NCBI GenBank assembly: GCA_910574455.1 | Contig: CAJSYZ010000009.1 | Location: forward strand, 1,612,001 to 1,676,000 | DNA from: Trichaptum fuscoviolaceum | Lineage: Eukaryota > Basidiomycota > Agaricomycetes > Hymenochaetales > Trichaptaceae | Direction: 5' to 3' | Length of the DNA stretch: 64,000 bases | In this document: positions 55,234-64,000 of the stretch, piece by piece | How positions within the stretch are numbered: the stretch's first letter is position 1 | How the letters are laid out: each line of letters starts with the position of its first letter | Notes under the pieces: generated by a model | What the model saw: only the letters and a program-made list of their open reading frames with translations | Told to the model about the DNA's origin: nothing | Databases searched by the model: none | Translations under genes and position numbers: made by a program

Positions 55234-56887
55234 ATGGCTTCCGAAGAGATACACTTTGATCCTCGAGGCCTCGATGTCTGTATAGACTCTTTGCTTAAGC
55301 TCAAGAAAGGGGATGGGCGGTACAATCCTAATGGGCTGTGGGATTCGGATATTCTCCCCAGGTATGTCCATCGTCAACTAATGTACTTTCTATCTAAAAT
55401 CGTTTGACTCGGTCAGGTTGAACAGTCTCGGGCACTGGTCAAAAGACCTTCCTCTGATTTCCGAAGCAGAGGAGGCGCTCCGTAACCTTGGAGGCGCCCA
55501 GAACATCCTTGAAAGTCTCTTGGAATCCCTCCAAGCAACAATTTCCGCTGTGACGACCGCACTGCGTCCATTTCAGTGCGGGAAAGGCATAGAGTCTCTC
55601 TCAAATGATGTCCTCTCGATGATATTCGTGTACGCTGGATCAAGGTCAACCCTGAGTCTCGTATGCCGCCGTTTTCATCAAGTTGCATTGGGCATACCTC
55701 AATTATGGAGTACTATCTCGACCGACATGGAGAGCATGCATCAGGTCCACAGGTCACTGAAGGAAAGCAAAGTTGTCGGGCTGCACGTCGAGTTGAAGTT
55801 GAGCCCGAATGAAAGGCTAGGGACTTCTGGGAATTCTAAGCTTGATCTGTTCCCGGTTCTCGACGCTGCGCTCGTACACGTTGACCGCTGGGAGAGCTTA
55901 CGTATCTCGATTAATACTGACTACTCATGGTTGGAAACAGAGGCTTGTATTAGGAGAATGGACGAACGCCTCAAGAAAATCCATTTGCCACGATTACGAG
56001 CCCTATCTATCGAGTATCCGGATTACTTTGAAGATGTCGACGAAGGTGTTGACCCTCTCGATGATCCAAATAGTACCGTGCACTTCTACAGGACGTGGTC
56101 GCTGCCGAAACTTCACGATCTTAAAATTGAAAACGTCATCCCGGTTCCCTTCGCCGCTACTCCTGCATTATCCTCCCTTACAATCATACTTCGCCAGACA
56201 GAACGCGATGAACCCAGCCTTCTTCGCCTCGTCGAGTTCCTCTCGTCTATTCCACAGCTGGAGGACCTACATCTGATCTTGGGTGACCTCGATATTGTGT
56301 CGAATGTTCCCCCTTTAGTCCTACCACATTTGAAAACGTTCCGGTTGGATGTTATGCAATGGATGATACCACACGTGGCACCCTTCACAAAGGCACTCGT
56401 CACCCCCATAATTCACAATATGCATTTGCATGTTGAACGCCATGCCGAGGGTGACCCAAAGCTATCGGAATGGCTGGATACAGTTCTTTGCCATGACGAA
56501 TACCCCACACTAAAAGAGTTTACTTTCGACTTCTTTGACTGCAACAGTAACTCAGACTACGAAATACCCTTCGAAAGACTCCCGAGCTTGGAAACATTAA
56601 CTCTCGATACTGCGCAATGGCAGGCTCATTTTGATTGGGACGATATGGAGAATAATGGACCTATACCTCCCCTTCGTTCATTACATCTCCTAGGAGACAT
56701 CGATTCTCGTTGGGAGTACTGGTTGGAATGCGTCAAGAAAAAGATGCAGGTCCAGGGTAAATTAGCTGATTTCGAGAGACTTACTATCTGCGAGCCCGAG
56801 GTCTTGGATGCAGATGATGTGGAAGCTATGTTCGCTGGTAAACGTGTAGTTTGGGAAGACTCCTGTGAACGGGAAAGTACATTCTAG
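55234..56887 (+). CDS. F-box-like leucine-rich protein, tandem paralogue 2
   Basis: Closest to paralogue 1, about 530 residues. Exon 1 starts at ATG 55234 (MASEEIHFDPRGLDVCIDSL); an upstream in-frame start at 55201 is less likely because paralogues align from 55234. The intron removes about 55 bases, and exon 2 opens LNSLGHWSKDLPLISEAEEA. F-box-like core: GIESLSNDVLSMIFVYAGSR, STLSLVCRRFHQVALGIPQL. The LRR-like part holds LKKIHLPRLRALSIEYPDY and WSLPKLHDLKIENVIPVPF. Relative to paralogue 1 it has a small insertion (ERLGTSGNSKL) and a shortened acidic linker. It ends KRVVWEDSCERESTF at TAG 56885-56887. Intact. The downstream flank repeats that of paralogue 1. Confidence 0.85.
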
Positions 56888-57728
56888 TGAAGTGATCCGT
56901 ACATATTCAACTTCCTTTTTCTTTATCGTATTCATGGAACTTTGAACTCCCTCCTTGAGTTGTCGCTATGGATGTTTACGAGTTGAGTAATACGGTGTAC
57001 TAGATGCGAGCGACTAGAAAAGTCACAAGAGACTTACAACTTGCGAAGCATGGAGTGCAAATAGACATTCTAGATCTATGCAAGCATGTGCACGCGACAT
57101 GCTCATGTTCCCGACACCGGGGTAGCAAGCTCCCAGGTAGCCAGGCTTGCTTTGACATATCAAGGTAAGGGCTTTGCTTTCCTAGCGAGTGAATCAGGGC
57201 GTCGACGACCAAGCACAGGAATTAGCATTTAGTTCATCTATGTAACTTACTGCACGCCGAACCACAAAAAGAATTGTCCATTTCTGAGAACGAGTGCCTG
57301 TCCATTTTCTACGACTTACGTACATAGCCCGTATCTCAAGACAATAGATGCAGGACGACTCCCGACTTGTCCAAGCGTGATGCTGGGTGGCTGGCAATTA
57401 GGTGGCGAACGCATCGATTGGCTTCCTTCTCGACCTCGTGCTCGCACTTTCTTAGGGCCCGCCCGCAGCACTTCCTGGGTATTTCAGCCTCGTCACGCCA
57501 GTACGACGTCGTGGTGGCATCGCTGCCACCCTCTGCATTGCGGAAAGCGTGGCGGAAGACGGCCGACGTTCCCTTGCATTAGGCAGGGTAACATACCCGA
57601 ACAACGGCCACCTCGTACTCCCAAGCCGCGTTTGCAAGCCCGGTTTCCTGGAAATACAGAGTGCTGAGCCTCCTGGGGGAATCGGCCTCCAAAATCTTCT
57701 TCATGTGACCTTGACAATGAAAAAAGGG
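56888..57728. other. Spacer with GC-richer patch
   Basis: 3' flank of paralogue 2, then a GC-richer block (57360-57670) with overlapping frames on both strands but no recognised gene. Confidence 0.4.
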
Positions 57729-58665
57729 TTAACGAGCTGAAAACAAAGATTGATTGTTGTGTAATGAAGAACGTAGCTTTAGACCCTTGTATAGCCGACT
57801 GCGTTTCTCTCTCTGGCCTTCATCTCGCGCAGTCCCGTATCGGTTAAGCATTGCGAGGTTTTCGCGGTCGAAGACGTATCTTGGCGGGCGACTAGTGCAG
57901 AGCAACGGCAGATTGGCCTTTGCCAACAAGCGCATCAAGTTCGCTAAAATACAATTAGTCAAAGGTTAACAATTTCAACATAGGTCTTACTTCTGAAGTT
58001 GCATATCAGGTACACGGATTGACAAAGTTGCTCGTGTAATCGTGATTGCTTGCGCTCTGCAAGTGCATCAACATAGAACAAAAGTAGAGTTTACCTAGTA
58101 TTTCATTATTAGTACTGCAAGAAGCTCCTCCGATTCTTCACGATTTACTTCCAAATCACCATTGAGTGTTTTCGAGGCTTCCGATCCTTCGTCTCCAATT
58201 ACGACACTCCTATCCGTCGATTGCTTGAATAATCCCTGTGCGCATGGAACATCATCGTTAATCCTCTACGTGATTATCGTTTCAGTTTGGCTAGAGGTAA
58301 TGCAATAATGCGCAACTTACGTTTTAAAGACATCCTTCATCTGGCTCTTCTGTGATCTGAAGTTGAGTCGGGCCGATTTCGCTGGTTGGACGAGCCGCAG
58401 ATGCAACAGATTTCCCCTTATTCATCCTACATAGGTACCGAAAGTCATTCGTGGTTCGCAAACGCAAACAATCAGATGAGCGTGCTACCCCGGCATTCGA
58501 GACCGAGTTTTGCATTGTGCAGCCGATAGGGGCGGTGAAGAGCTCTGCGCAAAGGTTACGATCAGAGTAGACAAGTCCAACGTTGAAGCTGTCACGGTGT
58601 TGTTCTGGTCGCAATATGTGGCCCGGGTCACTAAGTCGAATCAGCCAACACATCATTTTAGCCAA
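57729..58665 (-). CDS. Unrecognised intron-containing gene between F-box paralogues
   Basis: Several open blocks on the reverse strand are joined by good splice sites. One block includes MNKGKSVASAARPTSEIGPT and EEPDEGCL and ends in a GTAAGT donor near 58320. It joins in phase to RINDDVPCAQGLFKQSTDRS and SEASKTLNGDLEVNREESEE. A further block, ERKQSRLHEQLCQSVYLICN, splices (GTAAGA/TTTTAG) to TNLMRLLAKANLPLLCTSRP, PRYVFDRENLAMLNRYGTAR and a basic tail ending at 57729. The junction between the second and third blocks (about 58060-58110) is not resolved in frame. The start may be at the internal MNKGK or at 58665. No family was recognised. It interrupts the otherwise tandem F-box array. Confidence 0.4.
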
Positions 58666-58895
58666 AGCTTATCTGCTGTAGACACAGATGAGCGTTTGTC
58701 GTGTCCATTCTATTTGAATGAAATCCGGTAAGACATAGATACAAAGCAGATAAGACACGGAAGATACAAAGAAAACGCAGACAATAGTCACTTAGTTGGG
58801 GGCAACTTGAAGTAAATTTCTCACGCGATCACTACATATATGAGAAGTCTGAAGTAGTTCCTGGGCACTTGAACAAGATCCCATATCGAATCTCT

Positions 58896-60537
58896 ATGAC
58901 CTCCCAAGAGATACACTTTGATCCTCGAGGCATCGACGTCTGCATTGACTCTTTGTTTAGACTCAAGAAAGGAGATGGGCGGTACAATCCTGATGGGCTG
59001 TGGGACTCTGGGATTCTCCTGAGGTATGTCTATCTTTGATTCATGTTCTTTCTCTAACAACGTTTGACAGGTTAAACAGTCTTGGGCACTGGTCGAAAGA
59101 CCTTCCTCTGATTTCCGAAGCAGAGGAAACAGTCCGTCTCCTTGGGGGTGCCCAGAACATCCTTGAATGTCTCCTGGACTCCCTGAAAGCAACAATATCT
59201 GCTGTGAACAGCGCACTACGTCCTTTTCAGAATGGGAAGGGCTTGGAGTCTCTTCCAAACGAAGTACTTTCGATGATCTTCAAGTGCGCTGGATCAAGGT
59301 CGTCATTAAGTCGAGTATGCCACCGTTTTCGCCAGGTCGCGCTGGATATACCTCAATTATGGAGTTTTATCTCGAACGGTATGAAGAGCATGCATCAGGT
59401 CCACAGCTCCCTGAAGGAAAGCAAAGCTTCCGGACTGTATGTCGATTTGCATCTGGAGCCGAACGACCCGCCTCTGAAGTATAAGCTCGATCTCTTGTCA
59501 GTTCTCGACGCTGCGCTTATGCACGTCGACCGCTGGGAAAGCTTGCGTTTCTCGGCTAAATTCAACGACTGTTGGTTAGAAACAGAGAGTTGTATCAGGC
59601 GAATAGACGAACGCCTCAAGAATATCGATTTGCCACGATTACGATCCCTGTCTATCGAGTATTCGGATGAGTTTGACGATGTCGACGTCGACGTCGACAT
59701 TTACCCCCTTGATGATCCTAATAGTGCCGTACACTTCCATAGGACCTGGTCTCTACCGAAACTGCACGAGCTTTACATCACGAACTTCATCCCGGTATCC
59801 TTCGCTGCCCCTGCACTATCCTCCCTTTCTATGGAACTCGAAGTAACAGATCGCGATGAACCCAGTGCTCTTCGCCTCATCGAGTTCCTCTCGTCTATCC
59901 CTCAGCTGGAGGACCTATATCTAACCTTGGGTATTCTTAATTCTGCAGAAGATCTTCCGCCTTTAGTCCTACCACATTTGAAATCGTTCCGGTTGGATGT
60001 TAAGGAATGGATGATACCACACGTGGCACTCTTTACAAAGGCACTCATCACCCCCATAATTCACAGCATGCACTTGCACGTTGAATGCCTCGCCGCGGGT
60101 GAACCTGACTTATCGGGTTGGCTGGAAGCCTTTCTTTGCCACAACAAATACCCCACACTGAAAGAGCTTACTTTCGACTTCTTCGACTACGAAAGTAGGT
60201 TAACCTACGAGATACCCTTCGAAAAACTCCCGACCTTGGAAACATTAACTCTTGATACGGCGCATTCGCAGGCTAATTTTAGTTATGACAATATGAAGAA
60301 TAATGGTCCTATACCACCCCTTCGTTCAATACATCTCCTGGGAGACATTGATTCTCGTTGGAGGTACTGGTTGGAACGCGTGAAGAAAAAGATGCAGGTC
60401 CAGGGCAAATTAGCTGATTTCGAGAGACTTACTATCTGCGCGCCCGACGTATTGAATGCAAATGGCGTGCGAGATATGTTCCCTGGCAAACATATAGTTT
60501 GGGCAGACTCCCCTGATCGGGTTAGAGTGTTCGAGTA
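58896..60537 (+). CDS. F-box-like leucine-rich protein, tandem paralogue 3
   Basis: About 525 residues. Exon 1 starts at ATG 58896 (MTSQEIHFDPRGIDVCIDSL) and ends with a GTATGT donor near 59022; exon 2 opens LNSLGHWSKDLPLISEAEET. F-box-like core: GLESLPNEVLSMIFKCAGSR, SSLSRVCHRFRQVALDIPQL. The acidic linker contains a short Asp-Val repeat (FDDVDVDVDIYPLDD), encoded by a GACGTC-type trinucleotide run at 59680-59700 not seen in the other paralogues. LRR-like blocks include LKNIDLPRLRSLSIEYSDE and WSLPKLHELYITNFIPVSF. It ends KHIVWADSPDRVRVFE with TAA at 60535-60537. It is more diverged at the C terminus than paralogues 1 and 2. Intact. Confidence 0.85.
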
Positions 60538-61183
60538 AATGAAGTTGTTTTCAAAAGCAAAGTTTCTTTGTCTTCTATCATATGCATTAGACCTAGGACG
60601 CCCTCTTTGTGTGATCTCCGTGGTTATTTACGAGACGGGTATGCCGTGTACTCATTAATATCAACCGAAAATGTCTGCTTGCAAAGCATGCGTGGTGGTT
60701 GAGGCTTGACGTATAAGCTGTCTCACCCTCACGCATCACGAAAACGTTACTAGCTCAGCCATAGGGCGACATACTTCTGATCTTTCCGGTCGTGTTCGGT
60801 GTTCATACACTCCCATCTGAGTCTCTATTCGTGGCGGCTTGAAGTGAGGATATGAAGTCTTCTCAGCGCAAAAAAAAATTCATAGCCTTTGCGCATCCTT
60901 AAGTTTCCGCCAAGACTCCACGTTGATTGCCCTCGCAAGTCGCCGGACTGCAGCACCATTGTGGCCAATCTTACAGCGTAATCGCTGTATTTCTCAAGTC
61001 TCCTGGATCGTCAATGGATGCGAGTTCCTCTATAATAGGTCGGTTCGGGTTGCCGAGGCTCATAACTGGTATAAAATGAAAAGGTAAGTATAGACAATAT
61101 ACCACAGTAGCCAAATAAAAGGCATACCTCCAAGAAATTAATCATTCTCGATGTTGTTGAGGATGCTTATATAGCCCGAGTAG
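60538..61183. other. Convergent 3' spacer
   Basis: The first about 115 bases resemble the 3' flanks of paralogues 1 and 2 at lower identity. The rest is featureless. Confidence 0.5.
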
Positions 61184-62398
61184 CTACGTGACAGGATGGA
61201 TACGTGTACAAAGCGACGATAACATATCGTCGACTTCCTTTATATCACCTTGCAAAGTTACACCAGCATCCGAAACAATCTTCAAAATCTCCATGAACCT
61301 GTCATCTGACAAGTATTCGGTCCATTCGAAACCGTATAATGTTATGCGCTCAAGTAGTCTGGATGATGAGGTGAGCGCTCCAACCTGCACACGCAGCTTG
61401 CGCCACGACCACTCTTGATAGTTCTGTGGTTGTGTCCGTGACTGGAAGCCAAAGTATCTGACCATTTCCAGCTTCCCGTTAGAACGTTCCAAACGTCGCC
61501 AAGGTATTGCATGTAGACCGGCGTGGCGAATGGGTGGCATGTGAAAATCCGCTGTGCTTCCTGGAAATGTGCCGACGTTCGCAATGTACCCCGACACAAA
61601 CACAGGGAAATGAAGCTCTTCGAGATTCGGGCAGTGCAGCAGGCATCCATCCAGCTCGATACGGTCGATGCTCCAGTCTCGTTCCGGAGGCGAGATGCCA
61701 AACTCGAATATGCGTATTTTCTGAGCGTTTAGTCGAAGCAAGTCAATGTATTGATAAAGCGGTAGTTCTGCAACAGATAGTCGCCGAAGCGCTGGCAGAT
61801 CCACGGGCTTGAATTTATATTGATCCCATTCCTTGCCGTGTATATGAGACCGGAAAAGACGTAACGTATGCACGTTTGGCAGATTTATTTGTAGAGGGGT
61901 TGGCTCTCTTGAGTTCTGTGCCCATGCGGCCACGTCGATGCTGATAGATAACACACAGAGCGAATTAAAGTTGTAGCATATAGCTGGAGAGATAGTCAAA
62001 GATTGGTCAAGCGAGACGTTCCCCAGAGAGTAATCTAGGCGTTGAACATTGGTGCCTCGATTAGACCATTGAGTAGAGAGCTCAGAGAAACCGTATGGAT
62101 CCTTGAAGCTGCGTCCACATCTCTCGATCACAGGATCTAAGAGATCGCGGTCGTGAGAGACGCATAGGACGTTTGGACAACATGCAATAATGCGACGAGC
62201 GAGTTGCGTGGAATCAACTCCATACATTCGGCATGGTGAGCTAACGGATCGACGGAATATGATTCTTCGCACGTACGATCCAAGACTACGAGCCTTGCCC
62301 CTCTCGTTAATCGCAGAGGCTTCGAGGGTGGCTGCCAAAGTAATATCCGACTTGTTGTTCCGGATGTGTATCTCCTCAAACAGATATTTCGTAGCCAA
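61184..62398 (-). CDS. F-box-family leucine-rich protein, N-terminal part missing or unresolved
   Basis: A single open frame of 404 codons without introns. The first codon of the open block is TTG (LATKYLFEEIHIRNN), and in-frame sequence just upstream reads VCLRWRALATKYLF. That is the typical end of an F-box domain (V-C-x-x-W-x-x-L-A). The F-box itself should lie upstream, but 62410-62800 holds repeated GACGCGTCCTGA-type sequence and no F-box-like frame, so the gene may be truncated by an insertion or rearrangement or have an unseen upstream exon. The body is a leucine-rich solenoid (LPNVHTLRLFRSHIH, LPALRRLSVAELPLYQYID, CPNLEELHFPVFVSGYI), ending DDMLSSLCTRIHPVT. It differs from the six-member family in this window, so it is a separate F-box lineage. 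Confidence 0.65.
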   Translation of the reverse strand: MATKYLFEEIHIRNNKSDITLAATLEASAINERGKARSLGSYVRRIIFRRSVSSPCRMYGVDSTQLARRIIACCPNVLCVSHDRDLLDPVIERCGRSFKDPYGFSELSTQWSNRGTNVQRLDYSLGNVSLDQSLTISPAICYNFNSLCVLSISIDVAAWAQNSREPTPLQINLPNVHTLRLFRSHIHGKEWDQYKFKPVDLPALRRLSVAELPLYQYIDLLRLNAQKIRIFEFGISPPERDWSIDRIELDGCLLHCPNLEELHFPVFVSGYIANVGTFPGSTADFHMPPIRHAGLHAIPWRRLERSNGKLEMVRYFGFQSRTQPQNYQEWSWRKLRVQVGALTSSSRLLERITLYGFEWTEYLSDDRFMEILKIVSDAGVTLQGDIKEVDDMLSSLCTRIHPVT

Positions 62399-62446
62399 TG
62401 CTCTCCATCGTAAGCAAACGCATGTCCATCAGGGAAACTTCCTTTT

Positions 62447-62800
62447 GCTTACGGCGACTGACGCGTCCTGACGCGTCCTGATTTGGCTGGCACCTGTCTG
62501 AAGGGTCGCTACTTCGTCTGAAAATACACTGATTGCCTTATCTCACTGAAATAAGGAGTGTTTCAGGATGCAAGCCGTCTCTCAGTGCATCAGAATGCAA
62601 GTCAGGATTTCAGTGCTCAAGTGTAATACATCAGGGATTGCTTACGGCGGCTGGCGCGTCCTGAAGCTTCCTTAAATGGGTTGAAGCGTTGTCATGCCTG
62701 CCTGAGGTGTTGCCTGGCTGCCTGATGGCCTTAAAACGGCGTTTCAGGACAAAACCAGTGCGTAAGGAGGGAAGCTGTACATCAGGTGGCAAGTCAGACT
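62447..62800. repeat. Short direct repeats, GCTTACGGCG...GCGTCCTGA
   Basis: GCTTACGGCGACTGACGCGT near 62448 and GCTTACGGCGGCTGGCGCGT near 62640 are diverged direct repeats about 190 bases apart. An extra GACGCGTCCT duplication lies at 62460-62480. Many CCTGA/TCAGG words occur between. The region is coding-poor and lies where the F-box of the neighbouring gene would be expected. Confidence 0.6.
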
Positions 62801-63068
62801 CAAGTGAGATTTACTACTACTACCACTACTGTACTCAAGTGAACTTGGACCTCTGTTTTGAGATTTCAAGCTACCTTCATCTTCATGACATCTTGAAAGC
62901 AACAGCAAACACCATTGACAACCTCAGTCTACAATGATCATTCAACGAGAAGCAATTCAATAATAGATACAATCACGATGCTCCTGGCAACTTTTGAAGA
63001 CAAGAGCATGCACTCAACAATTTACTCAACAAGATAACACCGTTAGCACTATTCAAACGGGCCTCAGC
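62801..63068. other. Spacer, no gene seen
   Basis: AT-rich, contains a short ACTACTACC run near 62813-62827. Nothing else is seen. Confidence 0.4.
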
Positions 63069-63926
63069 CTACTCAATATCGAGCATTGGGAAGTGATGGA
63101 TTACTGTATCCGGTAAGGCCAAGGCATCTTGATTCAAGACGGAAGCAACAGCAAACGTGCTGTGCGCGTCGATTGCCGCATCTAATAGAGCAGATGCAAG
63201 TGAGAAGATGGTCAGCCTGAGTGACAACTTGAAAAGGATAACTTACAATGGACTTGAGCAGCCGACAGCTCAACTTCGGCCCAATTGCTCATCGTGACCA
63301 AGACATCTTTTTCGATGTTTGTCTGCAGGAGCCTGCCCGCCATCTCCTCCAGCTTTATAAACGGTTGCGGAAACTTGAACCAGAGACGGGGGTTCAGAAG
63401 CAGCTGGAGCCAAGTTGGCGTTCTTGGCCAGAAATCGGGGTAAACGAAGCGCGCCCAATCTGTCAAATCGACACAGGAGGATACGGGAATGTCAAATTTA
63501 TTCCTGATGCGAGTCGCATCACCTGCCAATTAGTTCAGTTATGCCGCATAATGAGAGAAGAAATGGGATTGTCGTACCAGCGATTCCTGCTGACACTTTC
63601 CATACAGTTTCATCACCTAATAATTGTTCCAATCTTGGGGGAAGAGCATTAAGTAGATGAGTCCGGAGGAGGAACACATGTTGCTGAACCGCGAGTTGGA
63701 TGAGGTCCACGCGATATAGCTCTGGTGAGTTACTCGCCCATTCAATGTCGAGGGCAACGAAGCGTCGTTCCGGGGCATCCGGCAAGGAAGCATAGATGAC
63801 GTCTACGGCATTCTCCATCGTCGCGGTGGTCAGACATACTTCAGGAACAAGAGGTCCGAGTGTATAACTGCGAAGTTGAAGAAGAGGCGTTGGCGGAACC
63901 CCCAGGTAGTCGAGGAGATGTTGCAT
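63069..63926 (-). CDS. DEDDy 3'-5' exonuclease (WRN/EXD2-like), probably 5' partial
   Basis: Metal-dependent 3'-5' exonuclease of the DnaQ/RNase D superfamily. The three Exo motifs are all formed after splicing. Exo I is FVALDIEWAS (D-x-E). Exo II is KVSAGIAG/DATRIRNKFDI, joined across an intron with donor GTACGA and acceptor near 63528. Exo III is AQVHY/AAIDAH, joined across an intron with donor GTAAGT at about 63247 and acceptor near 63186, giving the Y-x3-D of the DEDDy class. The C terminus is VLNQDALALPDTVIHHFP and ends at TAG 63071-63069. The first block starts ATG at 63926, but it directly follows an acceptor-like ACAAACAG, so upstream exons may lie beyond the window. Expected role: nucleic-acid end trimming in DNA repair or RNA processing. 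Confidence 0.82.
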
Positions 63927-64000
63927 CTGTTTGTGAAGCTGGCAAAAAGTCAGTGCAGTGATTTTGAGAGGAAATAGAAAGTAAGCACGATTTTTTGCAT

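Noticed and set aside
61507..61812. 101-codon + frame
   Set aside because: Antisense to the continuous leucine-rich frame 61184-62398.
1..64000. CRISPR array, rRNA genes or prophage
   Set aside because: No spaced direct repeats, rRNA signature or phage genes; the intron-rich eukaryotic gene content excludes a prokaryotic source.

Overview
The window looks like nuclear DNA of a mushroom-forming basidiomycete (Agaricomycetes). Genes sit on both strands and are cut by many introns of about 45-65 bases. The gene families are typical of that group: a sesquiterpene synthase of the fungal type, a DUF6533-type membrane protein, an Spt5-like KOW protein, and an expansion of F-box proteins. There is no bacterial-style operon, CRISPR array or plasmid feature.

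Layout. 22-1755 (+): 3' part of an amino-acid permease. 2696-7452: duplicated segment copy A, with an NAD(P)-binding epimerase-like gene (-), a decayed F-box gene (+) and a secreted double-psi beta-barrel protein (-). 9417-12362 (+): ER Hsp70 of the Lhs1/HYOU1 type ending in HDEL. 12754-12867: intron-containing tRNA-Arg(TCG). 13103-14290 (-): sesquiterpene synthase. 15762-17753 (-): F-box/RCC1 protein. 19266-22400: inverted copy B, with an intact F-box gene between a broken beta-barrel gene and a scrap of the epimerase gene. 24012-25373 (-): IQ-motif protein. 27396-31722: copy C, with an intact epimerase gene and a broken F-box gene. 32087-35087 (-): Spt5-like KOW protein. 35471-37241: two unassigned genes, head to head. 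37341-40210 (+): PPR-like protein. 40563-42392 (+): basic, low-complexity protein. 42777-46077 (-): Set2 histone H3K36 methyltransferase. 46394-48021 (+): RNA polymerase I subunit A49. 49132-50850 (-): DUF6533-type membrane protein. 52596-60537: three F-box paralogues in the same direction, with an unassigned gene on the opposite strand between the second and third. 61184-62398 (-): leucine-rich F-box-like protein lacking a visible F-box. 63069-63926 (-): DEDDy 3'-5' exonuclease, probably open at the window edge.

The most notable structure is the three-copy segmental duplication. The unit is epimerase(-), F-box(+), beta-barrel protein(-). Copies A and C run in the same direction and copy B is inverted. 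Decay is complementary: the epimerase gene is intact in A and C, the F-box gene only in B, and the beta-barrel gene only in A. A repeat (27396-27722) that accompanies copy C lies beside the epimerase scrap of copy B in matching inverted order, which ties the copies together.

The housekeeping genes (Lhs1-like, Set2, RPA49, PPR, the exonuclease) look independent of one another. Set2 and RPA49 share a 316-base divergent promoter. All exon boundaries were read by eye from splice consensus and frame continuity.
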